From assembly GCA_949747935.1 (NCBI GenBank), contig CATKHE010000180.1, positions 1-31,765 on the forward strand: a stretch of 31,765 nt of DNA. Direction: 5' to 3'. Position 1 is the stretch's first letter, and each line of letters opens with the position of its first letter. The position numbers and the translations under genes are program-made. Shown here piece by piece: positions 14,636-24,214 of this stretch. Origin of the DNA: an uncultured Eubacteriales bacterium (lineage in GTDB: Bacteria; Bacillota_A; Clostridia; Oscillospirales; Oscillospiraceae). Below the pieces are notes generated by a model. That model ran no database searches, was not told where the DNA came from, and was given only the letters and a program-made list of their open reading frames with translations.

Positions 14636-15448
14636 TCAAATTATAACTGTATTTTCCGCCCGACGGACATAGTTTTGCTCCAGCATGGCCACATGGGAGA
14701 GAAAATCGCCGTCCTCAAAATATTTCGCTTTTCTTGTGCATTTGCGGACACAGGCCTGACATTTGACGCACATACCAACTGCCTCCAAAGTCTTTGGGTC
14801 AATGCTGCCCATGGGACAGGCCCTGGCGCAGGCACCGCAGGCAGAACATTTTTCCCACCGGGTCATCGGCTTGGCCTTCAGGAATTTGGCGGGAGCGCCA
14901 TCCTTTCTCAGCGGTGTGTAATAGGGTCCGATCTCGCTCCGGTCCAGCTCCAGAAGGGGCAAGCTGTCTCCGGCCAGCTTCTCCGCCGCCCGGGCGGCAA
15001 AACCGGTCATCTGGTCCTGGTCCTCCTCGTCCGGCCGGCCCTCTCCCACCTTGTCGGAAAAGGCGTGCCGGCCCGCAAAGGCGGCGGCTCCCACTGTCAA
15101 GAATCCATTCCCCTCCAGAAGCAGGACCAGCTCCCGCAGGGCCTCGTCGGGGCTCCGGTTTCCAAAGACACAGACGGGGAGCACCGGAGTGCCGTCACCC
15201 CAAATTTTCTCCTTATACTCCGGCATTAGCTTATTGGGCAGACGGCCGGCGTAGACCGGGGAGGCCATAATCAAAAGGCTGTCAGGCCCGAAGCGATACT
15301 CCTTCTGCCGCTCTCCTGGTCTGGTAAAGGAAATCAACTCCGGTTCCAGACCCAGTCTCCGGCCCAGCTCTTCTGCCACAAAAGAGGCAATCTTCTCCGT
15401 GCCCCCCGTAGGGCTGAAATACAGGGCGCAAATCCTTTTGATCTCCAT
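14636..15448 (-). CDS. EFR1-type flavodoxin-ferredoxin fusion protein
   Basis: The protein has 270 aa. The N-terminal flavodoxin-like domain has an FMN loop FSPTGGTEKIA (11-21) and a MASPVYAGRLP second loop. The C-terminus is a two-cluster ferredoxin: Cys201, 204, 207 and 211, then Cys227, 230, 233 and 237, each in CxxCxxCxxxC form and ready for a [4Fe-4S] centre. It is probably an electron-transfer protein in the cytoplasm; partners are unknown. It is well placed to feed the adjacent flavo-diiron protein, but that is only an inference from neighbourhood. The ATG has AAGGAG seven bases upstream. A strong promoter (TTGACA, 17 bp, TAAAAT) drives it alone. Confidence 0.9.
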   Translation of the reverse strand: MEIKRICALYFSPTGGTEKIASFVAEELGRRLGLEPELISFTRPGERQKEYRFGPDSLLIMASPVYAGRLPNKLMPEYKEKIWGDGTPVLPVCVFGNRSPDEALRELVLLLEGNGFLTVGAAAFAGRHAFSDKVGEGRPDEEDQDQMTGFAARAAEKLAGDSLPLLELDRSEIGPYYTPLRKDGAPAKFLKAKPMTRWEKCSACGACARACPMGSIDPKTLEAVGMCVKCQACVRKCTRKAKYFEDGDFLSHVAMLEQNYVRRAENTVII

Positions 15449-15496
15449 AGTAAATCTCCTTATCTGATATATTTCTGGTAAGCTGATATATAAAAA

Positions 15497-15525
15497 ATTT
15501 TATTACAGCCCGGCTGCAATGTCAA
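15497..15525 (-). promoter_or_regulatory. Sigma-A promoter of the EFR1 gene
   Basis: On the minus strand TTGACA (15520-15525), 17 bp, TAAAAT (15497-15502). Downstream the leader holds the sequence ATATATCAG twice, which may be an operator or chance in an AT-rich leader. Confidence 0.78.
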
Positions 15526-15579
15526 CGTCCTTTTTCACAGCTCACTGCTTAAACGATTAGAATGAGAGAATTCCATGTG

Positions 15580-15606
15580 GATTTTCAGAGGAAAATCTGT
15601 TATAGT
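15580..15606 (+). promoter_or_regulatory. addB promoter -10 with overlapping dyad
   Basis: TATAGT at 15601-15606 is the best -10 before addB, with no good -35. A dyad GATTTTC-AGAG-GAAAATC (15580-15597) fills the spacer region and could bind a regulator. It does not resemble the LexA box of Firmicutes. Confidence 0.4.
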
Positions 15607-15653
15607 ATCGCAAAGAACATCATACAGACCGAATATGACAGGAGGAGAGGCCC

Positions 15654-18600
15654 ATGTTCAAGCTGCTTCTGAGCCGGGCTGGCGGCGGAAAGACAACTGC
15701 TGTGCTGGACCGTCTGTGCCGGGCAGGGGCGGAACGTCCCCAGGTTCTGTTGGTACCTGAGCAGATGTCTCATGAGACGGAGCGCGCTCTGTGTAAGGCG
15801 GGCGGCCCCCAGATCAACCTGCGGGCGGAGGTTTTGTCGTTCAGCCGTTTGGCCAACCGGATATTCCAGGCCGCCGGCGGACTGGGGGAGGAGGAGTTAG
15901 ACGGAGGCGGACGTCTCCTGCTCATGTACCGGGCAGTGCGGGAGACCGCCTCCAGCCTGAAGGTGTACAGCCGGCCCTCCAAGCGGCCCGCTTTTCTCAC
16001 CTCCCTGATCGCCACAGCTGACGAGCTGAAGAGCTGCCGGGTCCTGCCCGAGACGCTGATCCGGGCGGGGGAGGAATCTTCCGGCCCCGAGGGGGACAAG
16101 CTCCGGGACCTGGGGTTGATCCTTGGGGAGTACGACGCCCTCACCGCAAGGACCGCCCTGGACCCCAGGGACCGCCTCACCCGGGCGGCGGACAGGCTGC
16201 TCGGCTGTGGTTGGGCTGAGGGCAGAGACCTTTGGCTGGACGGCTTCACCGACTTCACCCCCCAGCAGAGAGAGCTTCTCCGGATCCTCATGGCCCAGGC
16301 CAACTCCATGACTGTCACCCTCACCTGCGACCATCTGGAAGAGGACGAGGGGGGAACCGGGGTATTTTCTCCCGCCCGAAGAACGGCGGATGCCCTGCTC
16401 CGTCTGGCTCAAAAGGAGGGCGTCCCCTGTGAGGTGGAACACCTGGTTTTCTCCTGCGCCGGCAAGGCGGAGCCCCTTGTCCGCCTGGAGCGGGCTCTCT
16501 TCGGTGCGGACATCTTGGCCGCGGTGCCATGTGGGGACACTGTGGAGTTGTTTCAGGCTTCCACCCTCCGGGGGGAGGTGGAGTGGACCGCCGCCCGTAT
16601 TCTACAGCTGGTCCGGGAGGAGGGACTGCGCTTCCGGGACATCGCCGTGGCGGCCCGAAGCTACGAGACCTATCGTGACCTGGTGGAATCCGTCTTCGGG
16701 CGGTACGGGGTTCCGGTGTTCTCCTCCGCCATGACGGATATTCTGGAAAAGCCGGTGCTGGCCCTGGTCACCGCCGCTCTGGATACCACAGCGGGAGGCT
16801 GGCGTTACGACGACGTCTTCCGCTATCTGAAGACCGGCCTTACCGACCTGTCCTGGGAGGACGTGGACCTGCTGGAGAACTACATTCTGAAATGGGACAT
16901 CCGGGGCAGCCGATGGACCCAGGGCAAGGACTGGTCCTGGCACCCTAAGGGCTACGGCATGCCCTGGGAGGAGGGGGATCGGGCCCTCCTGGCCCGGGTG
17001 GACGCCGCCCGACGACAGGTATTCGGCCCCCTGGAAGCGCTTCGGAAAAATCAGAATAAAACCGGAAGGGGACAGGCGGCAGCGCTTTACGCCTTTTTGG
17101 AGGAGATCGGCTTGCCACGGCGGCTGGAGGAGCGGGTGGACCTTCTCCTCCGGCGGGACCGCCCCGCACTGGCCGGGGAGTATCGTCAGCTGTGGGACAT
17201 CCTGTGCAGCGGGCTGGAGCAGTGCGCCCGTCTGCTGGGAGAGACCCCCATGGAACTGGAGGAATTCGCCCTGCTGTTCAAGCTGGTGCTGTCCCAATAC
17301 GATGTGGGCACTATCCCCGTCTCTCTGGACCGGGTGACAGCGGGTGAGACCACCCGTCAAACGGGCCGGCGGGTGAAGGTCCTGTTTCTCCTGGGCGCGG
17401 ACGACGCCTCCCTGCCCCAGGTGGGGACCGCCCCCGGTCTCCTGTCTGACGACGACCGGGCCCTGCTGGCGGGCTACGGCCTGGAACTGGCCCAGTCCCA
17501 GCGTGACCTTCTCTATCGTGAAATGACCACCATCTATCAGATCTGCGCCCAGCCCAGCCGGAAGCTGGCGGTATCCTGGCCTGTCCAGGGTCCCGCGGGG
17601 GAGGAGCGCCGCCCCAGTTTTCTGATTGGGCGGCTGCGGCTTCTGTTCAGCGATCTGATCCCCCTGCGGGAGGAGGAGTTGAACGGCTCCTTCCGTCTGG
17701 AGGCCCCTCTGCCCGCCCTGGAACAGGCTGGACGGGATGTCAACGCCCGGCGGGCCCTGGAGGGCCTGCCGGGCTTCGGGGAACAGGTTGCCCGGCTGGA
17801 CCGGGCGGCCGCCTGGGAGCGGGGACGGCTGTCCCGGCAGGCGGTAGACCGGCTCTATGGAAGGCGGGTGGCCATGTCGGCCTCCCGGATGGATCAGTAC
17901 AAGTCCTGCCATTTCTCTTACTTCATGCGCTATGGGCTGGCGGCGGAGCCTCGGAAGCCCGCAGGCTTCACCGCCCCGGAGTACGGCACCTTTGTCCACT
18001 ATGTGCTGGAGCATGTACTTCAGGATGAGATATTTTCCCAGACCACCATTCCAGGCATGGAGGACGAAGCTCGAGAAAAAAAACTGCGCCGTCTGACGAA
18101 GCAGGCGGTGGACCGCTATGTGGCAGAGGAACTGGGCGGGCTGGAGGGACAAAGCCCCCGCTTTCAGTATCTGTTCCGCCGTCTGCTCCGCTCCGTCCAG
18201 GCGGTAGTGGACAACGTGGCGGAGGAGCTGCTGTCCTCCCAATTCAAGCCCATCTCCTTTGAACTGGGCTTTGGAAGACGCGGCGACCTACCTCCGGTAG
18301 AGCTAACCCACAACGGGGTCACTCTCAGCGTTACAGGCTTTGTGGACCGGGTGGACGGCTGGGTCAAGGACGGCCGGCTTCACCTGCGGGTGGTGGACTA
18401 CAAGACAGGACGAAAGACCTTTGATCTCACCGAGGTGTGGAACGGTCTGGGACTGCAAATGCTTCTCTACCTCTTCACCCTGGAGGAAAAGGGGCAGGCT
18501 CTCTATGGTCTGCCGGTGGAAGGGGACGGCGTGCTCTACCTCCCCGCCCGGGAGGCAGTCATCCGGGGCAGCCGGTCCATCAGCGACGAGGAGCTGCGCA

Positions 18601-18998
18601 AAAGGGTGGACAGGGAGCTGACCCGCAGCGGCCTGGTGGTGGACGATCCCCAGGTGCTGAACGCCATGGAGGTCCAGGGGGAGAACGGCTACCGCTTCCT
18701 GCCCCTTAAGGTGAGCAGGTCCACCGGACAGATCACCGGCGAGGCCCTGGCCTCCGCTGAGCAGCTGGGAAAGCTGGGAAAGCACGTTCAGCGGGTGCTG
18801 GAGGACATCTGCCAGGAACTGGCAGGGGGGAGTATCGCCGCCGACCCCTTCTGGCGGGGTCCGGAGAAAAACGCCTGCCGCTTCTGTGACTATGCCGCCG
18901 CCTGCCACTTTGAGCCGGGCCGGGGCGGCGACCACAAGCGCTGGCTGCCCCGCGTGAGCGCAGAGGAATTTTGGAAACAGATAAGTCAGGAGCCATGA
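15654..18998 (+). CDS. addB: AddAB helicase-nuclease, AddB subunit
   Basis: AddB joins AddA to process double-strand breaks up to Chi-like sites and load RecA. At 1114 aa it has the usual length. Residues 7-16 form the ATP-binding-like loop SRAGGGKTTA. The C-terminal nuclease domain has the metal motif VDYKTG (Asp915, Lys917) after GFVDRVDGW, and an upstream GTFVHYVLEH. The iron-sulfur staple typical of AddB is complete: Cys752 (QYKSCHF) with Cys1075, Cys1078 and Cys1084 (CxxCx5C). A GGAGG site lies eight bases before the ATG. It heads a four-gene run, but addA does not follow directly; two small metabolic genes lie between the two subunits. Confidence 0.95.
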   Translation: MFKLLLSRAGGGKTTAVLDRLCRAGAERPQVLLVPEQMSHETERALCKAGGPQINLRAEVLSFSRLANRIFQAAGGLGEEELDGGGRLLLMYRAVRETASSLKVYSRPSKRPAFLTSLIATADELKSCRVLPETLIRAGEESSGPEGDKLRDLGLILGEYDALTARTALDPRDRLTRAADRLLGCGWAEGRDLWLDGFTDFTPQQRELLRILMAQANSMTVTLTCDHLEEDEGGTGVFSPARRTADALLRLAQKEGVPCEVEHLVFSCAGKAEPLVRLERALFGADILAAVPCGDTVELFQASTLRGEVEWTAARILQLVREEGLRFRDIAVAARSYETYRDLVESVFGRYGVPVFSSAMTDILEKPVLALVTAALDTTAGGWRYDDVFRYLKTGLTDLSWEDVDLLENYILKWDIRGSRWTQGKDWSWHPKGYGMPWEEGDRALLARVDAARRQVFGPLEALRKNQNKTGRGQAAALYAFLEEIGLPRRLEERVDLLLRRDRPALAGEYRQLWDILCSGLEQCARLLGETPMELEEFALLFKLVLSQYDVGTIPVSLDRVTAGETTRQTGRRVKVLFLLGADDASLPQVGTAPGLLSDDDRALLAGYGLELAQSQRDLLYREMTTIYQICAQPSRKLAVSWPVQGPAGEERRPSFLIGRLRLLFSDLIPLREEELNGSFRLEAPLPALEQAGRDVNARRALEGLPGFGEQVARLDRAAAWERGRLSRQAVDRLYGRRVAMSASRMDQYKSCHFSYFMRYGLAAEPRKPAGFTAPEYGTFVHYVLEHVLQDEIFSQTTIPGMEDEAREKKLRRLTKQAVDRYVAEELGGLEGQSPRFQYLFRRLLRSVQAVVDNVAEELLSSQFKPISFELGFGRRGDLPPVELTHNGVTLSVTGFVDRVDGWVKDGRLHLRVVDYKTGRKTFDLTEVWNGLGLQMLLYLFTLEEKGQALYGLPVEGDGVLYLPAREAVIRGSRSISDEELRKRVDRELTRSGLVVDDPQVLNAMEVQGENGYRFLPLKVSRSTGQITGEALASAEQLGKLGKHVQRVLEDICQELAGGSIAADPFWRGPEKNACRFCDYAAACHFEPGRGGDHKRWLPRVSAEEFWKQISQEP

Positions 18999-19025
18999 CA
19001 AAATGAGTAGTAAGCAGGAGGAAGG

Positions 19026-19706
19026 ATGGATATTCAGCTTCATTATACGATTGCCGGACAGGGCTTCCCTCTGGTGATGCTTCACGGAAACGGGGAAGAT
19101 CACACCTATTTCAAGCATCAGATGGCCCCCTTTTCGGAGCGGTATCAGGTGATTGCCCTGGAAACCCGGGGCCACGGGCAGTCCCCCCGGGGGACAGCCC
19201 CTTTCACCCTGGAGCAGTTTGCCGAGGACCTGAAAGCGTTTTTAGACAGCCGGGAGATCAGACGCTGTCATCTGCTGGGCTTCTCTGACGGGGCCAATAT
19301 CGCCCTGCTGTTCGCCCTGAAGTACCCGGAATATGTGGAAAAGCTGGTTTTGAACGGGGCCGACCTGTCACCTTCGGGGGTGAAGCTGTCCATACAGGCG
19401 CCGATCATTTTGGGCTGGGGACTGCTCCAGGTGATTCGCAGGCTTGACAAAAGGGCTCAGCCCAAGTGGGAGCTGTTGGATCTGATGACTACCCAGCCCC
19501 ACATCAAACCGGAGCGGCTATCCGCTCTGACCATGCCAGTCCTGGTGATTGCTGGAGATAGGGATATGATCCGGGAGAGGCATACTTGGCTAATCGCCCG
19601 ATCCATTCCCAACAGCCGACTGTCCATCCTCCCCGGAGACCACTTCGTGGCCCGGCGGAACTGGCAGGCATTTAACCCGGTCGTTCTGGATTTTTTATCT
19701 GAGTAA
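19026..19706 (+). CDS. Alpha/beta hydrolase
   Basis: The protein has 226 aa of alpha/beta-hydrolase fold with no signal peptide. The oxyanion region is MLHGNGEDHTYF near residue 19-30. The nucleophile elbow GFSDG is at about 86-90, the acid is in VIAGDRDM, and the catalytic His is in GDHFVAR near the C-terminus. The family includes esterases and C-C hydrolases; the substrate is unknown. The ATG has AGGAGG four bases before the AAGG spacer end. The gene lies 27 bp after addB and 11 bp before the B6 kinase gene, so it is cotranscribed with the repair genes. Confidence 0.87.
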   Translation: MDIQLHYTIAGQGFPLVMLHGNGEDHTYFKHQMAPFSERYQVIALETRGHGQSPRGTAPFTLEQFAEDLKAFLDSREIRRCHLLGFSDGANIALLFALKYPEYVEKLVLNGADLSPSGVKLSIQAPIILGWGLLQVIRRLDKRAQPKWELLDLMTTQPHIKPERLSALTMPVLVIAGDRDMIRERHTWLIARSIPNSRLSILPGDHFVARRNWQAFNPVVLDFLSE

Positions 19707-19717
19707 GGAAGGTTTTT

Positions 19718-20551
19718 ATGGAACACAGCAAGAATATTTTAATTATCAGCGACATGCCCGGTTACGGAAAGATGGGAATGGCGGGAATGCTGCCCATCCT
19801 GTCCAACATGGGCCACAGCATTTACAATCTGCCCACCGCTCTGGTGTCCAACAACTTCGATTATGGGAAATTCTCCGTTCTGGACGCCACAGATTATATG
19901 AAAGAAACCATCCAGGTCTGGCAGGAGCTTGGCTTCCAGTTCGACTGTATCACCACTGGCTTTCTGGCCTCAGCGGCCCAGGTGGACCTGCTCCAGGACT
20001 TCATCAACAGCCAGCGGAAGGAGGACTCTCTGGTCATCACCGACCCCATTATGGGGGATGGGGGCAAGCTGTACAACGGCTCCACCCGGGAGACGGTGGA
20101 GAATATGAGCCGCTTCGTCGGGGTGGCCGACGTGATCGTCCCCAACCTGACAGAGGCGGAATTCCTCACCGGGGTGTATGAGGGGAAGGAGACCCTAACC
20201 GCCGGGGAGGCCTGCCGGATGCTGGACGGCCTGCTGGCCCTGGGGCCGCGGTCAGCGGTCGTCACCAGCGGCCGGGAAACGGAGACGGGCCGTCACACGG
20301 TCTGGGGCTTTGACGGAAAGACCGGAGAGTACTTCACCGTGCCCTACCGCTTCATCAAGGCCCATTTCCCAGGCACCGGGGATATCTTTACCTCCCTGCT
20401 CACCGGCAAGCTCCTGGAGGGACAGACGCTCCCCCAGGCGGTGAAGAAAGCGGTGGACCTGCTGGAACGGCTGATTTTTCTGGAACAGGACGTGGCCGAG
20501 CGGAACAACGGCATCCGTATCGAGAAGTATTTGAGCATATTGACGGAGTAA
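19718..20551 (+). CDS. Pyridoxal/pyridoxamine kinase (PdxK/PdxY family)
   Basis: The protein has 277 aa of ribokinase-like fold. It phosphorylates pyridoxal, pyridoxamine or pyridoxine with ATP in vitamin B6 salvage. The N-terminus ILIISDMPGYGKMGMAGM is the form typical of the clostridial pyridoxamine kinase group. A TDPIMGDGG motif is present near 107-115, with PNLTEAEFLTG after it. The catalytic Asp222 lies in GTGD (219-222), the anion-hole motif. It sits between the hydrolase (11 bp) and addA (13 bp). Which of pdxK or pdxY is the right name cannot be decided from sequence alone, so no symbol is given. Confidence 0.92.
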   Translation: MEHSKNILIISDMPGYGKMGMAGMLPILSNMGHSIYNLPTALVSNNFDYGKFSVLDATDYMKETIQVWQELGFQFDCITTGFLASAAQVDLLQDFINSQRKEDSLVITDPIMGDGGKLYNGSTRETVENMSRFVGVADVIVPNLTEAEFLTGVYEGKETLTAGEACRMLDGLLALGPRSAVVTSGRETETGRHTVWGFDGKTGEYFTVPYRFIKAHFPGTGDIFTSLLTGKLLEGQTLPQAVKKAVDLLERLIFLEQDVAERNNGIRIEKYLSILTE

Positions 20552-20564
20552 AGGAGGCGATCCC

Positions 20565-23500
20565 ATGCCCTTCCCACTGACAGAGGAACAGCGAAAAATC
20601 GTAGATGATCGTGGCGGGGAGCTGCTGGTATCGGCGGCGGCTGGTTCGGGCAAGACCCGGGTGCTGGTGGAACGGCTGCTGGACCGGGTGACGGCGGAGG
20701 GCCTGGACATCGACCGCTTCCTGATCATCACCTATACCAAGGCCGCCGCCGCCGAGCTGCGGGGCCGCATCGTCCAAGAGCTGTCTGACCGGCTGGCGGA
20801 GCACCCCAACGACCGCCACCTGCGCCGTCAGGCCACCCTGGTCTATCGGACCGGCATCTCCACCATCCACGCCTTCTGCGCCGCCCTTCTGCGGGAGAGC
20901 GGCCATCTGCTGGACCTGGACCCGGACTTTCGCCTGTGTGACGAGGGGGAGGGCCGCGTCCTTCTTGCACAGACGCTGGACGAGCTTCTGGACAAGCGTT
21001 ATGAGGACCTGACGGAGGACAGCCCCTTTGCCCTGCTGGTGGACACCCTGTCCGCCGGACGGGACGACAGCCGGCTGGCCCAGATCGCTGTCGACATCTT
21101 TACCCGGGTGCAGAGCCACCCCGACCCCGCCCGCTGGCTCCAGGAGGAGCGTGCGCAGTGGGAGCTGGAGGGAATCTCTGATCTGGCCCAGACCCCCTGG
21201 GGTCGACTGCTCCTGGAGGACTCCCGGCGGCAGGCCCGGTACTGCTCCGCTCAGCTACTCTATGCTCTGACCCTGGCCGAGAAGGACGAACTGCTCTCTC
21301 TCAACTACGCTCCCTCCATCTCCGCCACCCTGGACGGCCTGGATTCCTTCCTGCGTGAGACCACCTGGGACGGGGCCTGTGCCCGGCTTCCCATTCCATT
21401 CCCTGGTGCCGGCCGAAAGCGGAAACGAACCGCGGAAGTCAGTCCAATGGAGGAGTCGCTGGCCGCCCAGGTGGGCGAACACATGAAAGCCATCCGGGAA
21501 CAATGTAAAAAAATCCTGGCTGAACTGGCCGAGCCCTTCGACGGAACTACCGCCGCCCATCTGGAAGAGCTGTCCCTCTCACGGCCTGCGGTACAGGCAC
21601 TGATGGACCTGGTTCTCGACCTTCAGGAGGCTTTTTCCCGAGAAAAGGCCCGACGGAGCCTGCTGGATTTCTCTGATCTGGAGCATTTTGCGGTAAAGCT
21701 TCTCACCGGCGAGGACGGCAGCCCTTCCCCGCTGGCCTGGTCCTGGTCCGCTCGGTACGACGAAATTCTGGTAGACGAGTATCAGGACACCAATCAGGTT
21801 CAGAACGCCATCTTTGACGCCATCTCCAGTGCGGGCCGCAGACTGTTTCAGGTCGGGGACGTCAAGCAGTCCATCTACCGTTTCCGGCTGGCGGATCCCA
21901 CCATTTTTCTGAGAAAATACCGGGAATTTGCCGAGGGTGATCAGGCCTGGGAGGGCGCGCCCCGAAAGCGTATCCTGTCCCAAAACTTCCGTTCCCGTCC
22001 ACAGGTGCTGGAGGGATGCAACGACCTGTTTCGGAGCATTATGTCAACGGACTTTGGCGAGCTGGACTACTCCGACGATCAGGCCCTGGTGCCAGGAAAG
22101 AAATTTTTGGAAGGACCCGCATCGGAGTTGTGTAGGAGTCTCGACCCCTACGCTCTGGAGCTGGACGCCCTCGACCTGTCCTTTCTGGGAGAGAAGGTGG
22201 GAGAAAAGGACAACAAGGACCTGCTGGAAGCCCGCTTTGCCGCCCGGCGCATCCGGGATCTGCTGGAACAGCCTCTGATGATCGAGGATGGAGACAGCCT
22301 GCGGCCCGCACGGCCCTCTGACGTGATGATCCTCCTGCGCAGCCCAGGCCCGGTGCTCCATCATTACCTCCAGGCCCTCAACGAAGAGGGGATCCCCTGG
22401 ACCGCCGACGGCGGAGAGGACTTTTTTCAGACCACTGAGGTCAATGTGGCGCTGTCTATTCTTCAGATCGTGGACAACCCCCGCCAAGACGTGCCTCTCG
22501 TGGCTGCCCTGCGTTCCCCGGTGTACGGATTTTCCGGGGATAAGCTGGCCCTGCTTCGGGCGGACAGCGGAGGGGATTTCTACACCGCACTGTCTCGCGC
22601 CGCCCAAAATGGGGATCAGGACTGTCTGGCCTTTCTGGATCAGCTGGAGGAACTGCGCTTTGGAGCGGGGGACCGCACCTGCCGACAGCTGATGTGGCAT
22701 ATCTTTGAAAAAACCAATCTGCTGGGCGTCTTCGGCGCAATGGAGGGGGGCGGCGAGCGGCAGAGCAACCTGCTTGCCCTCTATGCCCTGGCTGGTCAGC
22801 TGGAAAACAGCGGCTGCCGCACCCTGTTTCAATTTCTTCTGCGGCTGGACCGTCTCAGAACTACCGGATCCAGGCTGGGGATGGCCGACCACGCCGCTCA
22901 GAGCGGGGCGGGCGTTTCCATTCTGTCCATCCACAAGTCCAAGGGCCTGGAAAAGCCGGTAGTCCTGGTGTGCGGCCTCAGCCGTCAGCTGAACCGTGAG
23001 GACCTGAAGCGTCCGGTGCTCTTTCATCCTGAGCTGGGCGTGGGGCCCAAGGGACTGGATCGGCTGCGAATGGTGGAGTACCCCACTCTAGCCCGCCGGG
23101 CGGTCTCCCGGCAGTTGGAGCGGGAGATGATGGCCGAGGAGCTGCGCCTGCTCTATGTGGCCATGACCCGCGCCCGGGAAAAGCTGATCCTTACCTTGAC
23201 TCTCACTGGCGGCTCCGTTGAGCTGGCCCGAATCGGAGAGGGTCTCTCTCTTCCCATCTCTCCTCTGTCTCTGGAACGCCAGCAGAGCGCCGGGGGCTGG
23301 TTGCTCCTCCACGCGCTCACCCGACCGGAGGGCGCCGTCCTCCGGGACAGGGCCGGCCTGCCTGAACTGCGTGCCGAGGATCTGGGGCCATCCTGGGACA
23401 TCCGCTGGGTGGAGGGAGCCCTCCTGACCGAACCATCCCAAGTGGAGGACCGTTGTGCCGCCCCCCCTCAAACAGGCGAAATAGAAGAGGACCTGACCGT

Positions 23501-24185
23501 CCGATTCAGCTGGGTCTATCCCCATCTTGCGGCGGCCGGCCTGCCCTCCAAGCTCACCGCCACCCAACTGAAGGGCCGTCCTCTGGACCAGGAGGCCGCC
23601 GAGGAGACGGAACAGAGCTCTTGGCTGGAGCAGCCCGTCACCCGCCCCAATTTCATCGCGGAGGACCGGGGACTCACTCCCGCTCAGCGGGGCACCGCCC
23701 TGCATCTGGCCATGCAATACCTCCCTTTGGATATGGACGGCAGTCCGGAGGCGGTGGGACTGGAGCTGGACCGGCTGACAGATCAGGGATTTCTCACCCC
23801 CCTCCAGCGCCAGGCCATAGAGCCGGAGCGGCTGGCCGCCTTTCTGCGCAGTTCTCTGGGCGCCGCTATGGCCGCCGCCGGGGAAAACTGCCGCCGGGAA
23901 TTTAAATTTTCGGTGCTGGTATCCGCACTGGATTATTTCCCGGAGGGAAGAGGGGAGGAGGTGCTCCTCCAGGGTGTCATCGACGCCTGGTTTGAGGAGG
24001 GAGACGCTGTCACCGTGGTAGATTTCAAAAGCGATCGGGTGCGTCCAGGCAAAGAACGTGCCCGGGCCGAGGAATACCGCCCACAGCTGGCCGCTTACAG
24101 TCAGGCCCTGTCCACTGTCCTGGGCAAGCCGGTCAACCGTCAGGTCCTGTGGTTCTTCGCCACAGATACTGCCATAGATCTGTAA
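20565..24185 (+). CDS. addA: AddAB helicase-nuclease, AddA subunit
   Basis: AddA is the motor and second nuclease of AddAB. At 1206 aa it is full length. The UvrD-like helicase motifs appear in order: Walker A AAAGSGKTR (24-32), motif Ia YTKAAAAELRGRI, motif II DEYQDT at 404-409, motif III QVGDVKQSIYRFR, motif IV LSQNFRS, motif V SILSIHKSKGLE, and motif VI LLYVAMTRARE. The RecB-family nuclease closes the protein with His1047 (GTALH), GVIDAW, and VVDFKSD (Asp1153, Lys1155). The ATG has AAAGGAGG seven bases upstream. It is the last gene of the run. I see no clear terminator right after it; AT-rich insertion-sequence remains follow. Confidence 0.96.
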   Translation: MPFPLTEEQRKIVDDRGGELLVSAAAGSGKTRVLVERLLDRVTAEGLDIDRFLIITYTKAAAAELRGRIVQELSDRLAEHPNDRHLRRQATLVYRTGISTIHAFCAALLRESGHLLDLDPDFRLCDEGEGRVLLAQTLDELLDKRYEDLTEDSPFALLVDTLSAGRDDSRLAQIAVDIFTRVQSHPDPARWLQEERAQWELEGISDLAQTPWGRLLLEDSRRQARYCSAQLLYALTLAEKDELLSLNYAPSISATLDGLDSFLRETTWDGACARLPIPFPGAGRKRKRTAEVSPMEESLAAQVGEHMKAIREQCKKILAELAEPFDGTTAAHLEELSLSRPAVQALMDLVLDLQEAFSREKARRSLLDFSDLEHFAVKLLTGEDGSPSPLAWSWSARYDEILVDEYQDTNQVQNAIFDAISSAGRRLFQVGDVKQSIYRFRLADPTIFLRKYREFAEGDQAWEGAPRKRILSQNFRSRPQVLEGCNDLFRSIMSTDFGELDYSDDQALVPGKKFLEGPASELCRSLDPYALELDALDLSFLGEKVGEKDNKDLLEARFAARRIRDLLEQPLMIEDGDSLRPARPSDVMILLRSPGPVLHHYLQALNEEGIPWTADGGEDFFQTTEVNVALSILQIVDNPRQDVPLVAALRSPVYGFSGDKLALLRADSGGDFYTALSRAAQNGDQDCLAFLDQLEELRFGAGDRTCRQLMWHIFEKTNLLGVFGAMEGGGERQSNLLALYALAGQLENSGCRTLFQFLLRLDRLRTTGSRLGMADHAAQSGAGVSILSIHKSKGLEKPVVLVCGLSRQLNREDLKRPVLFHPELGVGPKGLDRLRMVEYPTLARRAVSRQLEREMMAEELRLLYVAMTRAREKLILTLTLTGGSVELARIGEGLSLPISPLSLERQQSAGGWLLLHALTRPEGAVLRDRAGLPELRAEDLGPSWDIRWVEGALLTEPSQVEDRCAAPPQTGEIEEDLTVRFSWVYPHLAAAGLPSKLTATQLKGRPLDQEAAEETEQSSWLEQPVTRPNFIAEDRGLTPAQRGTALHLAMQYLPLDMDGSPEAVGLELDRLTDQGFLTPLQRQAIEPERLAAFLRSSLGAAMAAAGENCRREFKFSVLVSALDYFPEGRGEEVLLQGVIDAWFEEGDAVTVVDFKSDRVRPGKERARAEEYRPQLAAYSQALSTVLGKPVNRQVLWFFATDTAIDL

Positions 24186-24214
24186 ATATAAATAAACATC
24201 CCCCGTCGAAGCCC

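Noticed and set aside
13203..14639. 478-codon minus-strand frame over the flavo-diiron gene
   Set aside because: The plus strand encodes every diiron ligand and the four-cysteine knuckle. The minus frame is Gly/Val/His-rich with no family pattern.
16602..18242. 546-codon minus-strand frame inside addB
   Set aside because: It mirrors addB codons, has no SD or promoter and lies wholly inside a proven helicase-nuclease gene.
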